From: an uncultured Cedecea sp.
GTDB taxonomy: Bacteria; Pseudomonadota; Gammaproteobacteria; Enterobacterales; Enterobacteriaceae
Reading direction: 5' to 3'
DNA: 64,000 bases
Assembly: GCF_947498825.1 (NCBI RefSeq)
Contig: NZ_CANMLV010000006.1
Coordinates: 1-64,000, forward strand
The position numbers and the translations under genes were made by a program. Of the stretch, positions 29,486 to 40,694 are shown piece after piece (the stretch's first letter is position 1; each line of letters begins with the position of its first letter). The notes below the pieces were generated by a model. It worked only from the letters and a program-made list of their open reading frames with translations. It had not been told where the DNA came from and did not search any database.

Positions 29486-29541
29486 AACGGGCACAATATA
29501 AGATTTAGAGATAAACAATAAATCAAACAGTTGTGCCCGTT
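29486..29541. repeat. Long-loop inverted repeat between yejK and rplY
   Basis: Arms aacgggcacaa (29486-29496) and ttgtgcccgtt (29531-29541) flank a 34-nt AT-rich loop in the convergent intergenic region. No T run follows in either direction. Confidence 0.5.
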
Positions 29542-29605
29542 TAACTCACCCGTAACGCGCCCTGAAAATTCAGTCCGCGTGATGGGTTATCAACTCAACG
29601 CGAAA

Positions 29606-29890
29606 TTAAGCGCGAACGAAGTCGATGTGAGCCAGTTTTGGCTTGAACGGGTGACGCTGAACAGCCTGAACTTTAACTTTAACTTCTTTACCGTCGATAG
29701 ACAGGGTCAGAACTTCGTCGTAAAAACCAGGTTTAGCTTGTTGGTTCATTACTGCGTCGTGATCCAGCTCGATGGAGATTGCAGCTTCATTTCCGCCATA
29801 AACGATAGCAGGGAATTTGTTAGCTACACGCAGGCGGCGGCTCGCACCCTTGCCCTGCTCTTTACGTACTTCAGCATTGATAGTAAACAT
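29606..29890 (-). CDS. rplY: 50S ribosomal protein bL25
   Basis: 94 aa, the short enterobacterial form without the C-terminal CTC extension. Signatures: [29 protein letters not shown], and [17 protein letters not shown]. It binds 5S rRNA in the large subunit. Monocistronic. The overlapping plus-strand frame 29531-29893 is a shadow. Confidence 0.98.
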   Translation of the reverse strand: MFTINAEVRKEQGKGASRRLRVANKFPAIVYGGNEAAISIELDHDAVMNQQAKPGFYDEVLTLSIDGKEVKVKVQAVQRHPFKPKLAHIDFVRA

Positions 29891-30015
29891 TGAATGTTTC
29901 TCTTTAAATAATCCTGTTACAGGCGACCCAGCAACAGGTAAGTTTTCTGCTTTGCGGATGCAAAAGCGGGCGAGATTATAGCCATAACTGACGCATCGGG
30001 CAATGAAAACTACAG

Positions 30016-31776
30016 TTAACCGCGTAATTCATTCGCCCGGCGATAGCGCCCCTGGTAATCGAACACTTTTTCGCGAACATTCCAGAACTGACCATTTTTT
30101 CTCGCGACAACAAAATCCGGATGACGGAACAGGGCCTGCTGCGCGACCAGATCCTCTGCCGAGCTGAATTTAAGTGGAATACCGGGCGCGAGCAGGTGTG
30201 GGCGAACAAAGAGAAATTCAAAGGCCGTCTTTTGAGCCGGGGTTTGTAGCCGGAATCGCTCGCTGACATCCGTGCCGTCTTCATCATAATAAGTGACGCG
30301 TAACCACTCACCCTTGGCATCATGCCCTTGTTGCAAAGTCATTCCACTACAGCGTAATACCAGCGCATCTTTTAGCCTTAATGCTGCTTTCAGCATATCA
30401 TCAGGATCAACCAGCACATGATCACATTGATGGCAGCGTCGCGCTGCGATGTCATTTTCGGCATTACAGTTAGGGCAGCTTTTAAATCTGAACCGGTAGT
30501 CGCATTGTTCACGTAAACCATCATCATCCTCAAACCATCCCTGACAGCGGCGACCGAAGTGTTCCAGAATCGTGCCATCGGACGTTTTTTTTCCCCAGAA
30601 GAGATTGGCGAAACCGCAAGAGGGACAAAACACCTGTACTGGCTGATTGTCACTTTTTTGTTTTGCGCCTCCCACTTCAGGCATAAACAGGTCGTGAGGG
30701 TTACCAGCATAATCCAGAATCAGGCAATCTTTTTTCCCGGGAGCCAGACGTAAACCGCGGCCGACAATTTGTTGATACAGACTGACTGACTCAGTGGGAC
30801 GCAGAATCGCTATTAAATCAACATGCGGGGCATCGAATCCGGTCGTGAGAACGGAAACATTCACCAGGTAGCGATATTCCTGTTGTTTAAAACGTGCGAT
30901 CAGCGCATCTCGCTCGGGGCCTGGCGTGTCTGCTGTAATTAACGCTGCCTGATGTAGCGGAAGCAGATTGGTGATTTCTTTGGCATGTTCCACGGTCGAC
31001 GCGAAAATCATCACTCCACGTCGCTGTTCGGCAAAACTGACGATTTGGCTGATAATATGAGGTGTGATACGTTTTTGTTGGGCAAGTTCCCGATTCAGAT
31101 CCGTTTCACTAAACAGTCCGTCGTTTTGTGCCTGTAATCGACTAAAATCGTATTGTACCACCGGCATATCGAGACGTTCAGGCGGTGTCAGGTAGCCATT
31201 TTTAATCATGTAACGCAGCGGTAACTCATAGATGCAGTCACGAAACAAGGCCTGCTCATCACCGCGAACCATACCGTGATAATGATAGTGATAAATCCAT
31301 CCTTTCCCCAACCGGTAAGGGGTGGCGGTAAGGCCAAGAAGGCGAATTTCAGGGTTACTGGCCCGAAGATGAGACAGAATTTGCTGATACTGACTTTCTT
31401 CTTTATCACCGATGCGGTGGCATTCATCGACAATCAGCAGTGAAAACGTTCCGGTAAAATATTCCAGGTTACGTGCCACGGACTGCACGCTACCGAAGAC
31501 GACTTTGCCCTGTGACTCTTTTCGATGCAGACCCGCTGCAAAAATATCGGCTTCCAGCCCTAACGCCATGTATTTAGCATGATTCTGCGCAACCAGTTCT
31601 TTTACATGAGCAAGAACCAGCACTCGGCCTCGAGCCAGGCGAGCCAGCTCGGCAATAACCAGGCTTTTACCCGCACCAGTGGGCAGGACAATCACAGCAG
31701 GATCACGGTGTTTACGAAAATAACGGAGCGTCGCATCTACCGCTTCTTGTTGGTAAGGACGTAGAGTAAAAGACAT
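30016..31776 (-). CDS. radD: DEAD/DEAH-box DNA repair helicase RadD (YejH)
   Basis: 586 aa superfamily 2 protein. Walker A is [19 protein letters not shown], motif II is DECH ([15 protein letters not shown]), motif [13 protein letters not shown], motif [14 protein letters not shown] and motif [11 protein letters not shown]. The C-terminal part contains two zinc-ribbon-like clusters: [12 protein letters not shown] (about 383) and [20 protein letters not shown]. In E. coli RadD works with RecA and SSB in double-strand-break and crosslink repair. Length matches. Confidence 0.96.
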   Translation of the reverse strand: MSFTLRPYQQEAVDATLRYFRKHRDPAVIVLPTGAGKSLVIAELARLARGRVLVLAHVKELVAQNHAKYMALGLEADIFAAGLHRKESQGKVVFGSVQSVARNLEYFTGTFSLLIVDECHRIGDKEESQYQQILSHLRASNPEIRLLGLTATPYRLGKGWIYHYHYHGMVRGDEQALFRDCIYELPLRYMIKNGYLTPPERLDMPVVQYDFSRLQAQNDGLFSETDLNRELAQQKRITPHIISQIVSFAEQRRGVMIFASTVEHAKEITNLLPLHQAALITADTPGPERDALIARFKQQEYRYLVNVSVLTTGFDAPHVDLIAILRPTESVSLYQQIVGRGLRLAPGKKDCLILDYAGNPHDLFMPEVGGAKQKSDNQPVQVFCPSCGFANLFWGKKTSDGTILEHFGRRCQGWFEDDDGLREQCDYRFRFKSCPNCNAENDIAARRCHQCDHVLVDPDDMLKAALRLKDALVLRCSGMTLQQGHDAKGEWLRVTYYDEDGTDVSERFRLQTPAQKTAFEFLFVRPHLLAPGIPLKFSSAEDLVAQQALFRHPDFVVARKNGQFWNVREKVFDYQGRYRRANELRG

Positions 31777-31957
31777 TGTGGCCCGGAAAATAACAAATAT
31801 CAGACATGATTATGCCATGGATCGCGCTTTTACCTTGAGAGAGTTTTTGATGTCGTTATACTGACCCAAACTCGTTATCAGACAAACTAATTTTTATCTG
31901 ACATCCGGTCTCCTCCTCCGAGTGTCAGTCAGTCTTTTTTAAACAGGCAATAGCGCA

Positions 31958-32659
31958 ATGCGACTCGATAAATTTATTTCTCAACAGCTTGGCACCAGCC
32001 GGGCTATCTCTGGCCGAATCATTCGTGCGAATCGTGTGACAATAGATGAAGAGGTAGTACGCGATGCCTCTTTTAAATTACAGCCAGAGCATCAGGTGAC
32101 TTTTGACGGTAATCCGCTGGTTCAGCACCATGGCCCGCGTTATTTTATGCTGAATAAACCACAAGGATATGTCTGTTCAACTGAAGACCCCGATCACCCG
32201 ACGGTCCTCTATTTTCTTGATGAGCCATCAGCGCATAAATTACATGCAGCAGGGCGTCTGGATATCGATACCACCGGATTGGTGTTGATGACAGACGATG
32301 GCCAATGGTCGCATCGTATTACCTCGCCGCGTTATGAATGTGAAAAAACCTACTATGTGACGCTGGATGCACCGGTTGCCGATGATACGGCAGAACGCTT
32401 TGCCGTCGGGATCCAACTGCACAATGAAGATAACTTAACTAAACCTGCACAGCTTGAAGTCGTGACGCCTACCGAAGTTCGTTTGACTATCAGTGAAGGA
32501 CGCTATCACCAGGTTAAACGTATGTTTGCCGCAGTAGGTAACCATGTTGTTGGATTACATCGGGAGCGCATTGGCGGAATTCAGCTTGATCCGGAACTGG
32601 GTGAGGGTGAATACCGTCAGCTAACCGAACAAGAAATTGCCAGTGTTGGTGCACGTTAA
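31958..32659 (+). CDS. rsuA: 16S rRNA pseudouridine(516) synthase RsuA
   Basis: 233 aa. The N-terminal S4 RNA-binding domain is [22 protein letters not shown]. The catalytic Asp lies in [19 protein letters not shown], followed by KTYYVTLD, and the C-terminal motif is [18 protein letters not shown]. It converts U516 of 16S rRNA to pseudouridine. bcr starts 16 bp downstream, so the two are likely cotranscribed. Confidence 0.97.
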   Translation: MRLDKFISQQLGTSRAISGRIIRANRVTIDEEVVRDASFKLQPEHQVTFDGNPLVQHHGPRYFMLNKPQGYVCSTEDPDHPTVLYFLDEPSAHKLHAAGRLDIDTTGLVLMTDDGQWSHRITSPRYECEKTYYVTLDAPVADDTAERFAVGIQLHNEDNLTKPAQLEVVTPTEVRLTISEGRYHQVKRMFAAVGNHVVGLHRERIGGIQLDPELGEGEYRQLTEQEIASVGAR

Positions 32660-32675
32660 TATTTTGGAGTGACTT

Positions 32676-33863
32676 TTGAGTCGTAAACAAAACTCGTCTG
32701 TAGGTATTGTCATTATTCTTGGCCTGTTGGCCATGCTGATGCCGTTATCTATTGATATGTATTTGCCTGCATTACCGATGATAGCGAAGCAGTTTGATGT
32801 CTCTGCAGGTAGTGTTCAGATGACATTGAGCATGTACATTTTAGGGTTTGCGGTAGGGCAATTATTTTATGGTCCGATGGCCGATAGTCTCGGACGTAAG
32901 CCTGTCGTGCTCGGTGGAACACTCATCTTTGCCTTGGCAGCCATAGCTTGCGCACTGGCGCAAAGTATCGACCAGCTGATCATCATGCGTTTTTTACATG
33001 GTCTGGCAGCGGCAGCAGCGAGTGTTGTTATTAATGCTCTGATGCGTGATATTTATCCGAAAGAAGAATTTTCCCGCATGATGTCTTTTGTCATGTTGAT
33101 AACCACTATTGCTCCGTTACTTGCACCTATCGTTGGTGGTGCTGTGATGGTGTGGTTTAGCTGGCATTCTATTTTCTGGATCCTGGCCGCTGCGGCATTA
33201 CTTGCATCAGCGATGATTTTTTTCTTTATTCATGAAACCTTGTCGCCTGAGTTCCGACAACCTTTTCGTTTACGTACCACTCTGGGTAACTTCGCAACAC
33301 TGTTTCGCCATAAACGCGTACTTAGCTATATGCTCGCCAGCGGTTTTAGTTTCGCGGGGATGTTTTCGTTCCTGAGCGCAGGGCCTTTTGTTTACATTGA
33401 ACTCAACCATGTATCACCCCAGGATTTTGGTTACTACTTCGCGCTAAACATCGTTTTTCTTTTTGTTATGACGATGATTAATAGCAGATTTGTTCGTCGC
33501 TTTGGCGCTATTAATATGTTCAAACTGGGCCTCTATATTCAGTTTGTTATGTCGATATGGTTGGTGGTTAGCTATCAGTTCAATTTCGGCTTCTGGGCTT
33601 TGGTACTGGGCATTGCCGTGTTTGTCGGTTGTGTATCTATGATTTCGTCTAATGCGATGGCGGTTATTCTTGATGAGTTTCCTCATATTGCAGGTACAGC
33701 GTCTTCCCTTGCAGGAACCTTTCGGTTTGGTATTGGCGCTTTGACGGGCGCATTGCTTGCCATCGCCAGTTTTAATACGGCATGGCCGATGATTGGTGCC
33801 ATTGCCCTGTGTTCCAGCTGTTCATTATTATTTTATCGCTATGCCAGCCGTAAGGCTCATTAA
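32676..33863 (+). CDS. bcr: Bcr/CflA family multidrug efflux MFS transporter
   Basis: 395 aa with 12 predicted helices. The start is TTG at 32676 ([20 protein letters not shown]), preceded by tggag at 6-7 nt spacing and matching E. coli Bcr [20 protein letters not shown] residue for residue in length; no ATG fits. The MFS motif is [16 protein letters not shown], and the family region [10 protein letters not shown] is present. The protein exports bicyclomycin, sulfonamides and cysteine by proton antiport in E. coli. Confidence 0.95.
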   Translation: MSRKQNSSVGIVIILGLLAMLMPLSIDMYLPALPMIAKQFDVSAGSVQMTLSMYILGFAVGQLFYGPMADSLGRKPVVLGGTLIFALAAIACALAQSIDQLIIMRFLHGLAAAAASVVINALMRDIYPKEEFSRMMSFVMLITTIAPLLAPIVGGAVMVWFSWHSIFWILAAAALLASAMIFFFIHETLSPEFRQPFRLRTTLGNFATLFRHKRVLSYMLASGFSFAGMFSFLSAGPFVYIELNHVSPQDFGYYFALNIVFLFVMTMINSRFVRRFGAINMFKLGLYIQFVMSIWLVVSYQFNFGFWALVLGIAVFVGCVSMISSNAMAVILDEFPHIAGTASSLAGTFRFGIGALTGALLAIASFNTAWPMIGAIALCSSCSLLFYRYASRKAH

Positions 33864-33869
33864 CAATAC

Positions 33870-33897
33870 AAGGTATTCCTTTCGTGAATGCCTTTTC
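33870..33897 (+). terminator. bcr terminator
   Basis: Arms aaggtattc (33870-33878) and gaatgcctt (33886-33894, one G-U pair) with T tract, 7 bp after bcr. Confidence 0.65.
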
Positions 33898-34137
33898 AAA
33901 TCCTTCCTCAATAACCTGACTCCCGGTGATAATTGATTCATTTCAGGGTGATAACAGGCCATATCCAGAATACCAATGACAAAAAATGCGTAGTGATACA
34001 CAAAAATGAATCAATCGCTTTGAATTTTTTTTAATAATATTAATTGTTTTTGACTTATCAGGCCGCAATTTGGCAACATTGTGTTAACCTATACGCAAAC
34101 TACAAGAGAAGTGTTATTGATTGGGCCAGGCAGGGAA

Positions 34138-34488
34138 ATGAGCTTGAATATATTACAACAGTCCATTGTTCACCGTTTACCTCAAAGTTATTGCTGGAGA
34201 ACGGGATTTAAGGGTTCCTGTGTCGAACCCAGTGTGGCTAATGATAAAAACCTTGAAAATCAGTTGATTGGGCTAAAGTTGCTTGGTTATGAAGGCGAGA
34301 AAATTGTTATCATTATGGAAGCGCTGAGCCAGGCACTCAGTGATATCGACGTCGTGAGTTCGGTAGTTGAGTATGAAGGCGAGTTGTGTTTATTTGTTAA
34401 CCAGAATGATGAACTGGCCGCTACCTGTCGCCTTAAAAACTGCGGTGTAGCTATCGCGGAGCTTATGACCACGCGATCGCTGTATTAA
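34138..34488 (+). CDS. yejG: YejG family protein
   Basis: 116 aa from the ATG at 34138 ([18 protein letters not shown]), with agggaa before it; a GTG frame opening at 34081 would add 19 unrelated residues. It aligns with E. coli YejG ([18 protein letters not shown]), including [28 protein letters not shown] and GVAIAE. YejG is a small cytoplasmic protein of unclear function, connected to aminoglycoside response in some reports. It follows bcr as in E. coli. Confidence 0.93.
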   Translation: MSLNILQQSIVHRLPQSYCWRTGFKGSCVEPSVANDKNLENQLIGLKLLGYEGEKIVIIMEALSQALSDIDVVSSVVEYEGELCLFVNQNDELAATCRLKNCGVAIAELMTTRSLY

Positions 34489-34543
34489 TCACGCACTATC
34501 CCTTACGCTTTCCGGATGTTTTAACGACAAGGGGCTCTGTTGA

Positions 34544-36127
34544 TTAAACTTTATTCAGCAGATCGCTATAGTGACGAGGTGCCTGATACCACTGAATAAA
34601 CTGCTCAAGTGGGAGAGGGTGGCAGAAATAATACCCCTGAAGATAGTTTACCCCATGATCGATTAACCATCTTGCCTGTTCAGTTGTCTCTACACCTTCT
34701 GCAACCGTTTTTATATCAAGGCGATGGGCTATCGTCAGTATTGCATCCAGTACTGGTGAAGTCGCCGTCGCGACGCAGATAGAATTAATAAATCCCTTGT
34801 CTATTTTTAAATAATCTATGGTAAAACGTTCCAGATAGATTAATGCACTATTGCCTGTTCCAAAATCGTCAACAGAGATAAAAAATCCTTGCTGGTGTAA
34901 CCAGCTAAATATATCGGTCGCTTCTTTTTCCTGAAGCATACCGCGCTCTGTAATTTCAAAAACTATTTGAAAATGATTCTGTGGCAATGCAGCGGCCAGC
35001 GTCAGAATATCGGCTTTAAAGCTTGAAGAGTAAAGATGGCTGGGAGATAAGTTGAGAGCCAGCTTTGTTCCGACCGGCAAAATTGTCTTTAGCTTGTGGA
35101 TATCTTGTGCCACCAGACTGAACAGGTGACGGGTCAGCGGAACAATCAGCTGTTGAGCTTCGGCAGCATTGATAAACACATCCGGAGGAATAAGACCTGC
35201 TGTCGGGTGTTTCCAGCGCATCAGAACCTCAAAACCATCTGCATTTAATGTGGTTGAATTCATTGCCGGCTGATAGGCCAAATAAAACTGATTCTGCTTA
35301 ATTCCAACCAGGATTTTATGTTCCAGCCGTCTGTGTACTGTCAAAATATAAGCGCCAAATGACCCCACCAGGACGCCGAAAATGACGCTGGCGAGTGCGG
35401 ATAGCTGGAGATCTTCCGCAGGCAGAAGGGAGCCAAAAATATAGAGCTTAACTGGATAGCCAGGCACCTGTGCGATACGAACAGGATCGTCAGGAAGCTG
35501 GTCAGTGTTCACAATATGATTATTATTCGATGTCAGCGCTTTATCCCCTATGACCAAAGCGACAGAGGAGATATTTTGTTGGTTCGCACTAAACAGTAAA
35601 TAGGGCGTAAGATTGATACTGATTGTGGCGTAAATACCGCTATTTTCAGCACCGGGCGAGCGAAACCAAGCCCCGATTATCGAGTTGTTATGCATCTTCA
35701 ACGTTTCAGGCATGATAACGAAATCGACATCTTTGCTATCGTTAAGGCCGGGAGCCAGTTCCTTTAACGGCATTAACATATTGCCTGTCGCAGAAGAACA
35801 AAACGCGATACTGTCGCGCACCAAAATAAAGGTACGGATATTTATTTGGAAGGCTGCACGTGAGGTTAATTCCCAGTTACCATTGCGACAGTTGGCATGA
35901 AACAGAGGCTGAAGATCATAGGTTGTGTTTTGCAGGTGGCTAAAAAAAGTCTGCAAATAGCTGCTCATATTTTGAGCGAGGACATTATAGCCTGAATCAC
36001 GTTTATTATATTGGATAAAACTGAAAATCCCGCCGAAAAATAGTGCGGCAATCAGCCCAATAACGATGCCCAGACTGGTTATCTGCTTAGTGGATAGATA
36101 ATTGTCAGAGAATAGTGTTCTAGGCAT
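34544..36127 (-). CDS. pdeN: CSS-motif/EAL cyclic-di-GMP phosphodiesterase PdeN (Rtn)
   Basis: 527 aa. Two helices (about 15-37 and 238-258) enclose a periplasmic CSS domain with FCSSATGN, whose cysteines sense DsbA/B redox state in relatives. The C-terminal EAL domain (about 270-515) shows EVLMRWKHP (EVL in place of EAL), NLSPSHL, FEITERGML, DDFGTGNSALIYL, LKIDKGFI and AEGVETTEQ, so it should hydrolyse c-di-GMP to pGpG. It is between yejG and mepS, as rtn is near spr in E. coli. Confidence 0.93.
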   Translation of the reverse strand: MPRTLFSDNYLSTKQITSLGIVIGLIAALFFGGIFSFIQYNKRDSGYNVLAQNMSSYLQTFFSHLQNTTYDLQPLFHANCRNGNWELTSRAAFQINIRTFILVRDSIAFCSSATGNMLMPLKELAPGLNDSKDVDFVIMPETLKMHNNSIIGAWFRSPGAENSGIYATISINLTPYLLFSANQQNISSVALVIGDKALTSNNNHIVNTDQLPDDPVRIAQVPGYPVKLYIFGSLLPAEDLQLSALASVIFGVLVGSFGAYILTVHRRLEHKILVGIKQNQFYLAYQPAMNSTTLNADGFEVLMRWKHPTAGLIPPDVFINAAEAQQLIVPLTRHLFSLVAQDIHKLKTILPVGTKLALNLSPSHLYSSSFKADILTLAAALPQNHFQIVFEITERGMLQEKEATDIFSWLHQQGFFISVDDFGTGNSALIYLERFTIDYLKIDKGFINSICVATATSPVLDAILTIAHRLDIKTVAEGVETTEQARWLIDHGVNYLQGYYFCHPLPLEQFIQWYQAPRHYSDLLNKV

Positions 36128-36276
36128 GAAAGTATCAATCCCACATACGTAAGTGAGCCCTGTCAGACAATGCTCTGACTTTAACGCATAAAATCATTGT
36201 TGTTCTCATTTTCTTTCTGGCAAAGAGGCCCGAGCCGCCATTTAGTAATATAGCGAATACGGCAGATTGCAGGCAT

Positions 36277-36305
36277 AAAAAAACGCTGCAAGGCAGCGTT
36301 TTTTT
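36277..36305 (-). terminator. mepS terminator
   Basis: Perfect 13-bp arms (36277-36289 and 36293-36305), GC core CGCTGC/GCAGCG, with runs of A and T on both sides so that it can act in either direction. It lies about 70 bp after the mepS stop codon. Confidence 0.9.
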
Positions 36306-36373
36306 ATTCTGGCTAACTGTTTGAATGACGACCAAGGGAATAATCGTCAAAACAGATAGCGGTGCATGCATCA

Positions 36374-36946
36374 TTAACTGCTGCTACTCAGTACCCGACG
36401 AGCTTGGTTGTAGCGCTTATTCCAGTAAGGTTCATCCATATTTGAAATCATAACGCCGTTACTGGTAGAGGCGTGGACAAACTGGTTATTGCCGATATAA
36501 ATACCCACATGACGCCCCGTAGAACCTGAACGGAATAACACTAAGTCACCCATTGCTAATTTATTACGGGAAATCGACTTTCCTGAACTTTGTTGTTCAG
36601 ACGTTGAGCGCGGCAAAGTTAAACCAAATTGTTCTTGAAAAGTACGCTGCACAAAGGCGGAGCAGTCAATGCCATTACGGCTACTGCCACCAAGACGGTA
36701 ACGCACGCCTTTCCAGCTAGCATATTGATCCATAAGACGTGATTTCACATCAACGTTACGAACCATCTCTTCAAATTCATCCTGAGAAGCTTGCAGTAAA
36801 AAACTGTTTTTACTGTCAACTGCATGCGTCTCAGAATGCATATTATTCGCTGTGTTAGTTGTACTACATGCGGAAAGTAAAGCTGCCACCGCAACTGCAG
36901 GAATCGCCCGCAGGATATATCTCAAAATAGGCTGAGACTTGACCAT
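36374..36946 (-). CDS. mepS: Murein DD-endopeptidase MepS (Spr)
   Basis: 190 aa outer-membrane lipoprotein of the NlpC/P60 family. The lipobox LLSAC ends in Cys27. The catalytic triad is Cys95 ([10 protein letters not shown]), His146 (GRHVGIYIG) and His158 (NQFVHAST). It cleaves D-Ala-mDAP crosslinks to allow sacculus growth and is degraded by NlpI-Prc in E. coli. Monocistronic, with its own terminator. Confidence 0.97.
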   Translation of the reverse strand: MVKSQPILRYILRAIPAVAVAALLSACSTTNTANNMHSETHAVDSKNSFLLQASQDEFEEMVRNVDVKSRLMDQYASWKGVRYRLGGSSRNGIDCSAFVQRTFQEQFGLTLPRSTSEQQSSGKSISRNKLAMGDLVLFRSGSTGRHVGIYIGNNQFVHASTSNGVMISNMDEPYWNKRYNQARRVLSSSS

Positions 36947-37358
36947 GTTATGTGTTTTCCCTTGCTGTCCTTAACGACAAATCGTTAGTAAAATGATGAC
37001 CGTATGAGACTAGATACCTGTTAGCGACGAGACAATTTTTTCTTTAGAAAATTGCGATCTCGCGCATATTTTTTTAATAGCAGGTATAAAAGCGCATAAT
37101 TTGAAACTTTTCTGAGGTTACCTTATCAATTAATGCGATGCGAGGTTTTTATTCCTAAAAGCGTAAGAAAATTTGACGATAGTCAAAAAAGGCATAAATC
37201 GGATAAGTTCCCAGCGGCGAATACTTTTTTTCAGCCATCAAGTGTTAGGATTTGTAAATCAATACAACGACTAAGGTTCTTGGTCGTTTTCCGGGATTGT
37301 TCAAAAAAACGGTATTTTTTTAATCAGTTTTCAGATGGCATCCCGGGAACGTGAAGGA
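36947..37358. other. mepS upstream region
   Basis: About 410 bp, AT-rich, holding the mepS promoter and the yeiR 3' end. A long-loop inverted repeat (ttccgggat at 37289 and atcccggg at 37340) may be the yeiR terminator. No credible gene. Confidence 0.4.
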
Positions 37359-38336
37359 TTAAGGTAAACGCAGTTTTAATAATGCAGACTGTAAGGTATT
37401 CCAGTCGCTGAGTGCATCATTAATCAGTTCTATGCGACTATCAGGAGGCGGAACGGATTGCGTTTCGATATGGAAATCGCTTCCCTGACGATTGATACGG
37501 ACAAGCCCTTCAGGAATACGTAAGACACCTTTAACACGCCCGACCGGGGCTAGCCTTGCCCATTCCAGCAGCCCAATGGTATCAAACTGGGTCTCTGCAT
37601 CGAAAATCCAGCCACAGGCGAAATAGCCTTGCCCGCTGTTAATATTTCGTCGCCAGCGCTGATGTTCCGGCAAACTGAGTGCGGCAAGTCCTTGCTGGGG
37701 CTTCGGCGAATGGGTGTGCTCATGGCTGGCTGGCAATATACGTTGATTCTGGCGTGGTTCATCCAGAAGAGTGCCAGATATCTCCCCCTGTTCAGTAAAA
37801 AACACCTGACGATTTGCCTTCTCTTGCCCCAGCCAGGAGTCCAGAGCGGCAAGGCTTTCTGTATCTGCATTATCTTGTTTGTTGGCAATAATGATATCTG
37901 CGGCGGCTAACTGATCGCGGAAATTTTGATTGCCGGACACTTTGGGATCTAATAACTGGCGGGGATCGAGTAAACAGAGCGTTGCCTTTAAATCAATCCA
38001 CGGCTGATAAACATCCGCAGTTAACAGGTCAAGGATCTGTTTTGGATGACCGAGTCCGGTAGGTTCGATAAGTAAACGGTCAGGTTTGCCTTGGCGTAGC
38101 AAGGTATTCAGCCCGACTTGCATTGGCAAACCATTGACACAGCACATGCAACCACCGGGAATTTCTTTAAGCAATGCGCCACTGTCTGCCAGCAACGCAC
38201 CGTCAATACCCACCTCACCAAATTCATTAACCAGCACCGCCCAGACCTCATCCTTTGGCTTATTCGCCAGTAAATGAAGAATCGTGGTCGTTTTTCCACT
38301 TCCGAGAAAGCCGGTAATCAGGTTTGTTTTGGTCAT
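37359..38336 (-). CDS. yeiR: COG0523 zinc-binding GTPase YeiR
   Basis: 325 aa G3E-family GTPase. Walker A is GFLGSGKTTT (9-18), the metal motif is CMCC (Cys63, Cys65, Cys66) in GGCMCCVNGL, and the guanine motif is NKQD. A His-rich segment HEHTHSP precedes the CobW C-terminal domain. E. coli YeiR binds zinc and has GTPase activity; the family delivers metal to client proteins. No Zur box is evident upstream. It is in the same direction as yeiP. Confidence 0.94.
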   Translation of the reverse strand: MTKTNLITGFLGSGKTTTILHLLANKPKDEVWAVLVNEFGEVGIDGALLADSGALLKEIPGGCMCCVNGLPMQVGLNTLLRQGKPDRLLIEPTGLGHPKQILDLLTADVYQPWIDLKATLCLLDPRQLLDPKVSGNQNFRDQLAAADIIIANKQDNADTESLAALDSWLGQEKANRQVFFTEQGEISGTLLDEPRQNQRILPASHEHTHSPKPQQGLAALSLPEHQRWRRNINSGQGYFACGWIFDAETQFDTIGLLEWARLAPVGRVKGVLRIPEGLVRINRQGSDFHIETQSVPPPDSRIELINDALSDWNTLQSALLKLRLP

Positions 38337-38456
38337 GAGAACTCCGAAGTCTTCTTAAGGAGGGAAAGTGCAGTCTGATGGTGTCTGTCCGCAATAGCAG
38401 AGAACAAAAAGAGAAGGGGGCAAACTGCGGGAATCGCCGGACAGAACAAAATGATT

Positions 38457-38491
38457 GTCACCTGTCAGAAGAGTGCTGACTGACAGGTGAC
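38457..38491 (-). terminator. yeiP terminator hairpin
   Basis: Perfect 12-bp arms gtcacctgtcag (38457-38468) and ctgacaggtgac (38480-38491), 15 bp after the yeiP stop codon; the U tract on the minus strand is poor. Confidence 0.6.
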
Positions 38492-38506
38492 TTATCAGAA
38501 TAACTA

Positions 38507-39079
38507 TTAGTCAGCGCGGCCCATAGAGCGCTTTTCAGCGATATGAATACGAATACGCTCTCCGCTCACCATATATTCCGGTACCTGGATAACCAGCCCC
38601 GTAGACAGTGTGGCGGGTTTGGTACGAGAGCTGGCTGAGGCTCCTTTGATACCTGGCGCAGTTTCAATAATCTCTAAATCGACAGTCTGCGGCAGTTCCA
38701 GCGCTAACAGTTGGCCATCCCAGGTCAGCACTTGCATATCAGGCATGCCACCTTCAGGAATAAACTGCAACTCGTCTTCTATTTGGTCTTTGGTGAAGAT
38801 ATACGGAGTGTAATCTTCTTTATCCATAAATACATATTCGTTGCCGTCAATATAAGAGAAATCGACGAAGCGACGGGTCAGGGTGATGGTTTCAACAATA
38901 TCATCGCCTTTAAAACGCTCTTCAACTTTCTGTCCGGTACGCACATCATTGAAACGCATTTTATAGAGTGTTGCAGCACCACGCGCACTGGGTGACTGAA
39001 CATCAATATCTTTAACTATTAGCAGCTTACCATCATAATTGAGTACCATGCCGCGTTTGATTTCGTTCGCTCTGGCCAT
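38507..39079 (-). CDS. yeiP: Elongation factor P-like protein EfpL (YeiP)
   Basis: 190 aa with KOW-like domain I and two OB domains. The tip of the domain I loop is QSPSARGAA, with Arg33 where EF-P has its modified lysine; this identifies the EfpL/YeiP subfamily, which is not beta-lysylated. It relieves ribosome stalling at polyproline and other difficult motifs. The C-terminus [17 protein letters not shown] is family-typical. It is divergent from yeiW. Confidence 0.96.
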   Translation of the reverse strand: MARANEIKRGMVLNYDGKLLIVKDIDVQSPSARGAATLYKMRFNDVRTGQKVEERFKGDDIVETITLTRRFVDFSYIDGNEYVFMDKEDYTPYIFTKDQIEDELQFIPEGGMPDMQVLTWDGQLLALELPQTVDLEIIETAPGIKGASASSRTKPATLSTGLVIQVPEYMVSGERIRIHIAEKRSMGRAD

Positions 39080-39258
39080 CGATATATCCTGTCAAAAAAG
39101 GGAGGGGCTAAAATATTGCGTAAAATTACTCGCGTGAGGCGATTGAGGCAAGCGGATTTCATCGCCAAGAGTGTGAATAAAGCAGAAAAGGGCATATCTT
39201 TATTGTCAGTGGGTTGTTAGAGTGCGGGCAGTTATCCTGAAGCAGTGGAGATGTGTTG

Positions 39259-39513
39259 ATGGACTGTCGTCCGGACTGTGGCGCTTGCTGTGTGGCACCC
39301 TCAATTTCGACCCCGATCCCCGGTATGCCTGAAGGTAAACCGGCTAACACCCGTTGCATTCAGCTTTCTGAACAAAATCGCTGCCTGATTTTTGGCTCGC
39401 CTTTACGCCCGGCGGTTTGTGGCGGATTGCAGGCAGCTTACGATATGTGCGGTGATAACCGTCATCAGGCAATGACTTATCTTATCCATCTTGAAGCAGC
39501 AACAGCCCCTTAA
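39259..39513 (+). CDS. yeiW: YkgJ-family cysteine-cluster protein YeiW
   Basis: 84 aa from the ATG at 39259, with ggag 8 nt upstream; the frame also opens at a GTG two codons earlier. It is cysteine-rich: [11 protein letters not shown] at the start, then TRCIQL, NRCLIF, PAVCGG and YDMCGD. The UPF0153/YkgJ family is predicted to chelate Zn or Fe, with no defined role. Its 3' end overlaps the convergent setB-like gene by 4 bp. Confidence 0.9.
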   Translation: MDCRPDCGACCVAPSISTPIPGMPEGKPANTRCIQLSEQNRCLIFGSPLRPAVCGGLQAAYDMCGDNRHQAMTYLIHLEAATAP

Positions 39514-40694
39514 ACATCTTTGATGCGCAACAGGCAATACACAGCCGTTATGACCATACCTAATGCCAGATAAAAAACGCTGTGATAGCTCCAGATTTCA
39601 GCGACGGTTCCTGCCAGCGAGCCGGCCATTATCCAACCTACCCGAACAGTATTAGTATAAAGCGTCGTTGCTGAACCCGCTTGTCCGGGCATCAGATCCT
39701 GAAAATAAATCATGCCGATACCCGCCAGAATGCCAATAAATATCGCATTGCATAATTGCAGGATGAGTAACAGTATTTCACTCGTTATGGTGAGCATTCC
39801 GATGAAAAACAGTGCGCCTGCCAGAATCGCAAGTTGCATCAGTCTCTTTTTACCAAATCGTTTGGCGTAGTAACCTGCAATCAGCATCACGGGAATTTCC
39901 AGACCCGCTGCGGTACCCATCATTATCCCGGCCAGCCTATCCGGAAGATTGAGTTCATTAATAATATACAGCGGCATATTAATCAGATACAGGCTGTGGC
40001 ATCCCCACATCATCGAACAGGCAACAAACAGTAACAGCGTATCGCGGCGGTGGCGACGCGGGGCTTCCAGAGGGGCTTCGCCGCTGACAGTGACGGCGAC
40101 TTTCGGCATTGAAGGCAGTTTCCAGCGGACGATAAGGCCGCAGATAATAAAAGTGACAGCGGCCCCCAAGTACATGACATCGAAGCCGAAATTAAGAGCC
40201 AGAGCAAAGGCAAGTGGCGGACCAATAACCCAGGCCAGGGAGATTTGAGCACGTAACACAGAGCTAAACATGACGGCTTCACGCCCAGTTTTATCCGCAT
40301 GTTCACGCGCCAGGGCAAAGACTTGTGGTGTAGCTGTCGAGCCAAAGCTGCTCAGAAAAACACCCACAAACAAGAGAATAAAGTAGTTGCGGTTCCAGGC
40401 GAACAGCAGGCAGGCCAGTGCGCCGAGAATACAACAGAAAAGAATCAATGATTTGCGATCGCCCCGACTGTCAGAATGCCGGGCCAGGTATTGACTGACC
40501 AGAATGCCGATTATCGCACTACCGGTAAAGAAGAACCCCACCATAACAGGGCGAACCTGGACTTCATCGGTTAAAAACAGACTGAGAGTCGGCGTTTGCA
40601 GGGCACTGGCGATACCCGCCAGAAATGCAATCGCCAGAAAGGCCAGGGAGGTTGAGTCTGCTGTCTTACGCAGGGAGGTCAGGAGCGTTTGCAT
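39510..40694 (-). CDS. setB: Sugar efflux MFS transporter SetB
   Basis: 394 aa, 12 predicted helices, the same length as E. coli SetA/SetB. The MFS motif is [17 protein letters not shown] between helices 2 and 3, and [13 protein letters not shown] is its second-half equivalent. SetA/B export lactose, glucose and some glycosides. Position between yeiW and the fru operon supports SetB. Confidence 0.92.
   Translation of the reverse strand: MQTLLTSLRKTADSTSLAFLAIAFLAGIASALQTPTLSLFLTDEVQVRPVMVGFFFTGSAIIGILVSQYLARHSDSRGDRKSLILFCCILGALACLLFAWNRNYFILLFVGVFLSSFGSTATPQVFALAREHADKTGREAVMFSSVLRAQISLAWVIGPPLAFALALNFGFDVMYLGAAVTFIICGLIVRWKLPSMPKVAVTVSGEAPLEAPRRHRRDTLLLFVACSMMWGCHSLYLINMPLYIINELNLPDRLAGIMMGTAAGLEIPVMLIAGYYAKRFGKKRLMQLAILAGALFFIGMLTITSEILLLILQLCNAIFIGILAGIGMIYFQDLMPGQAGSATTLYTNTVRVGWIMAGSLAGTVAEIWSYHSVFYLALGMVITAVYCLLRIKDV

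Noticed and set aside
29531-29893. 120-codon plus-strand frame across rplY
   Set aside because: It is the antisense shadow of the clearly identified bL25 gene and has no family features.
36135-36374. 79-codon minus-strand frame after mepS
   Set aside because: It spans the mepS terminator and resembles no family.
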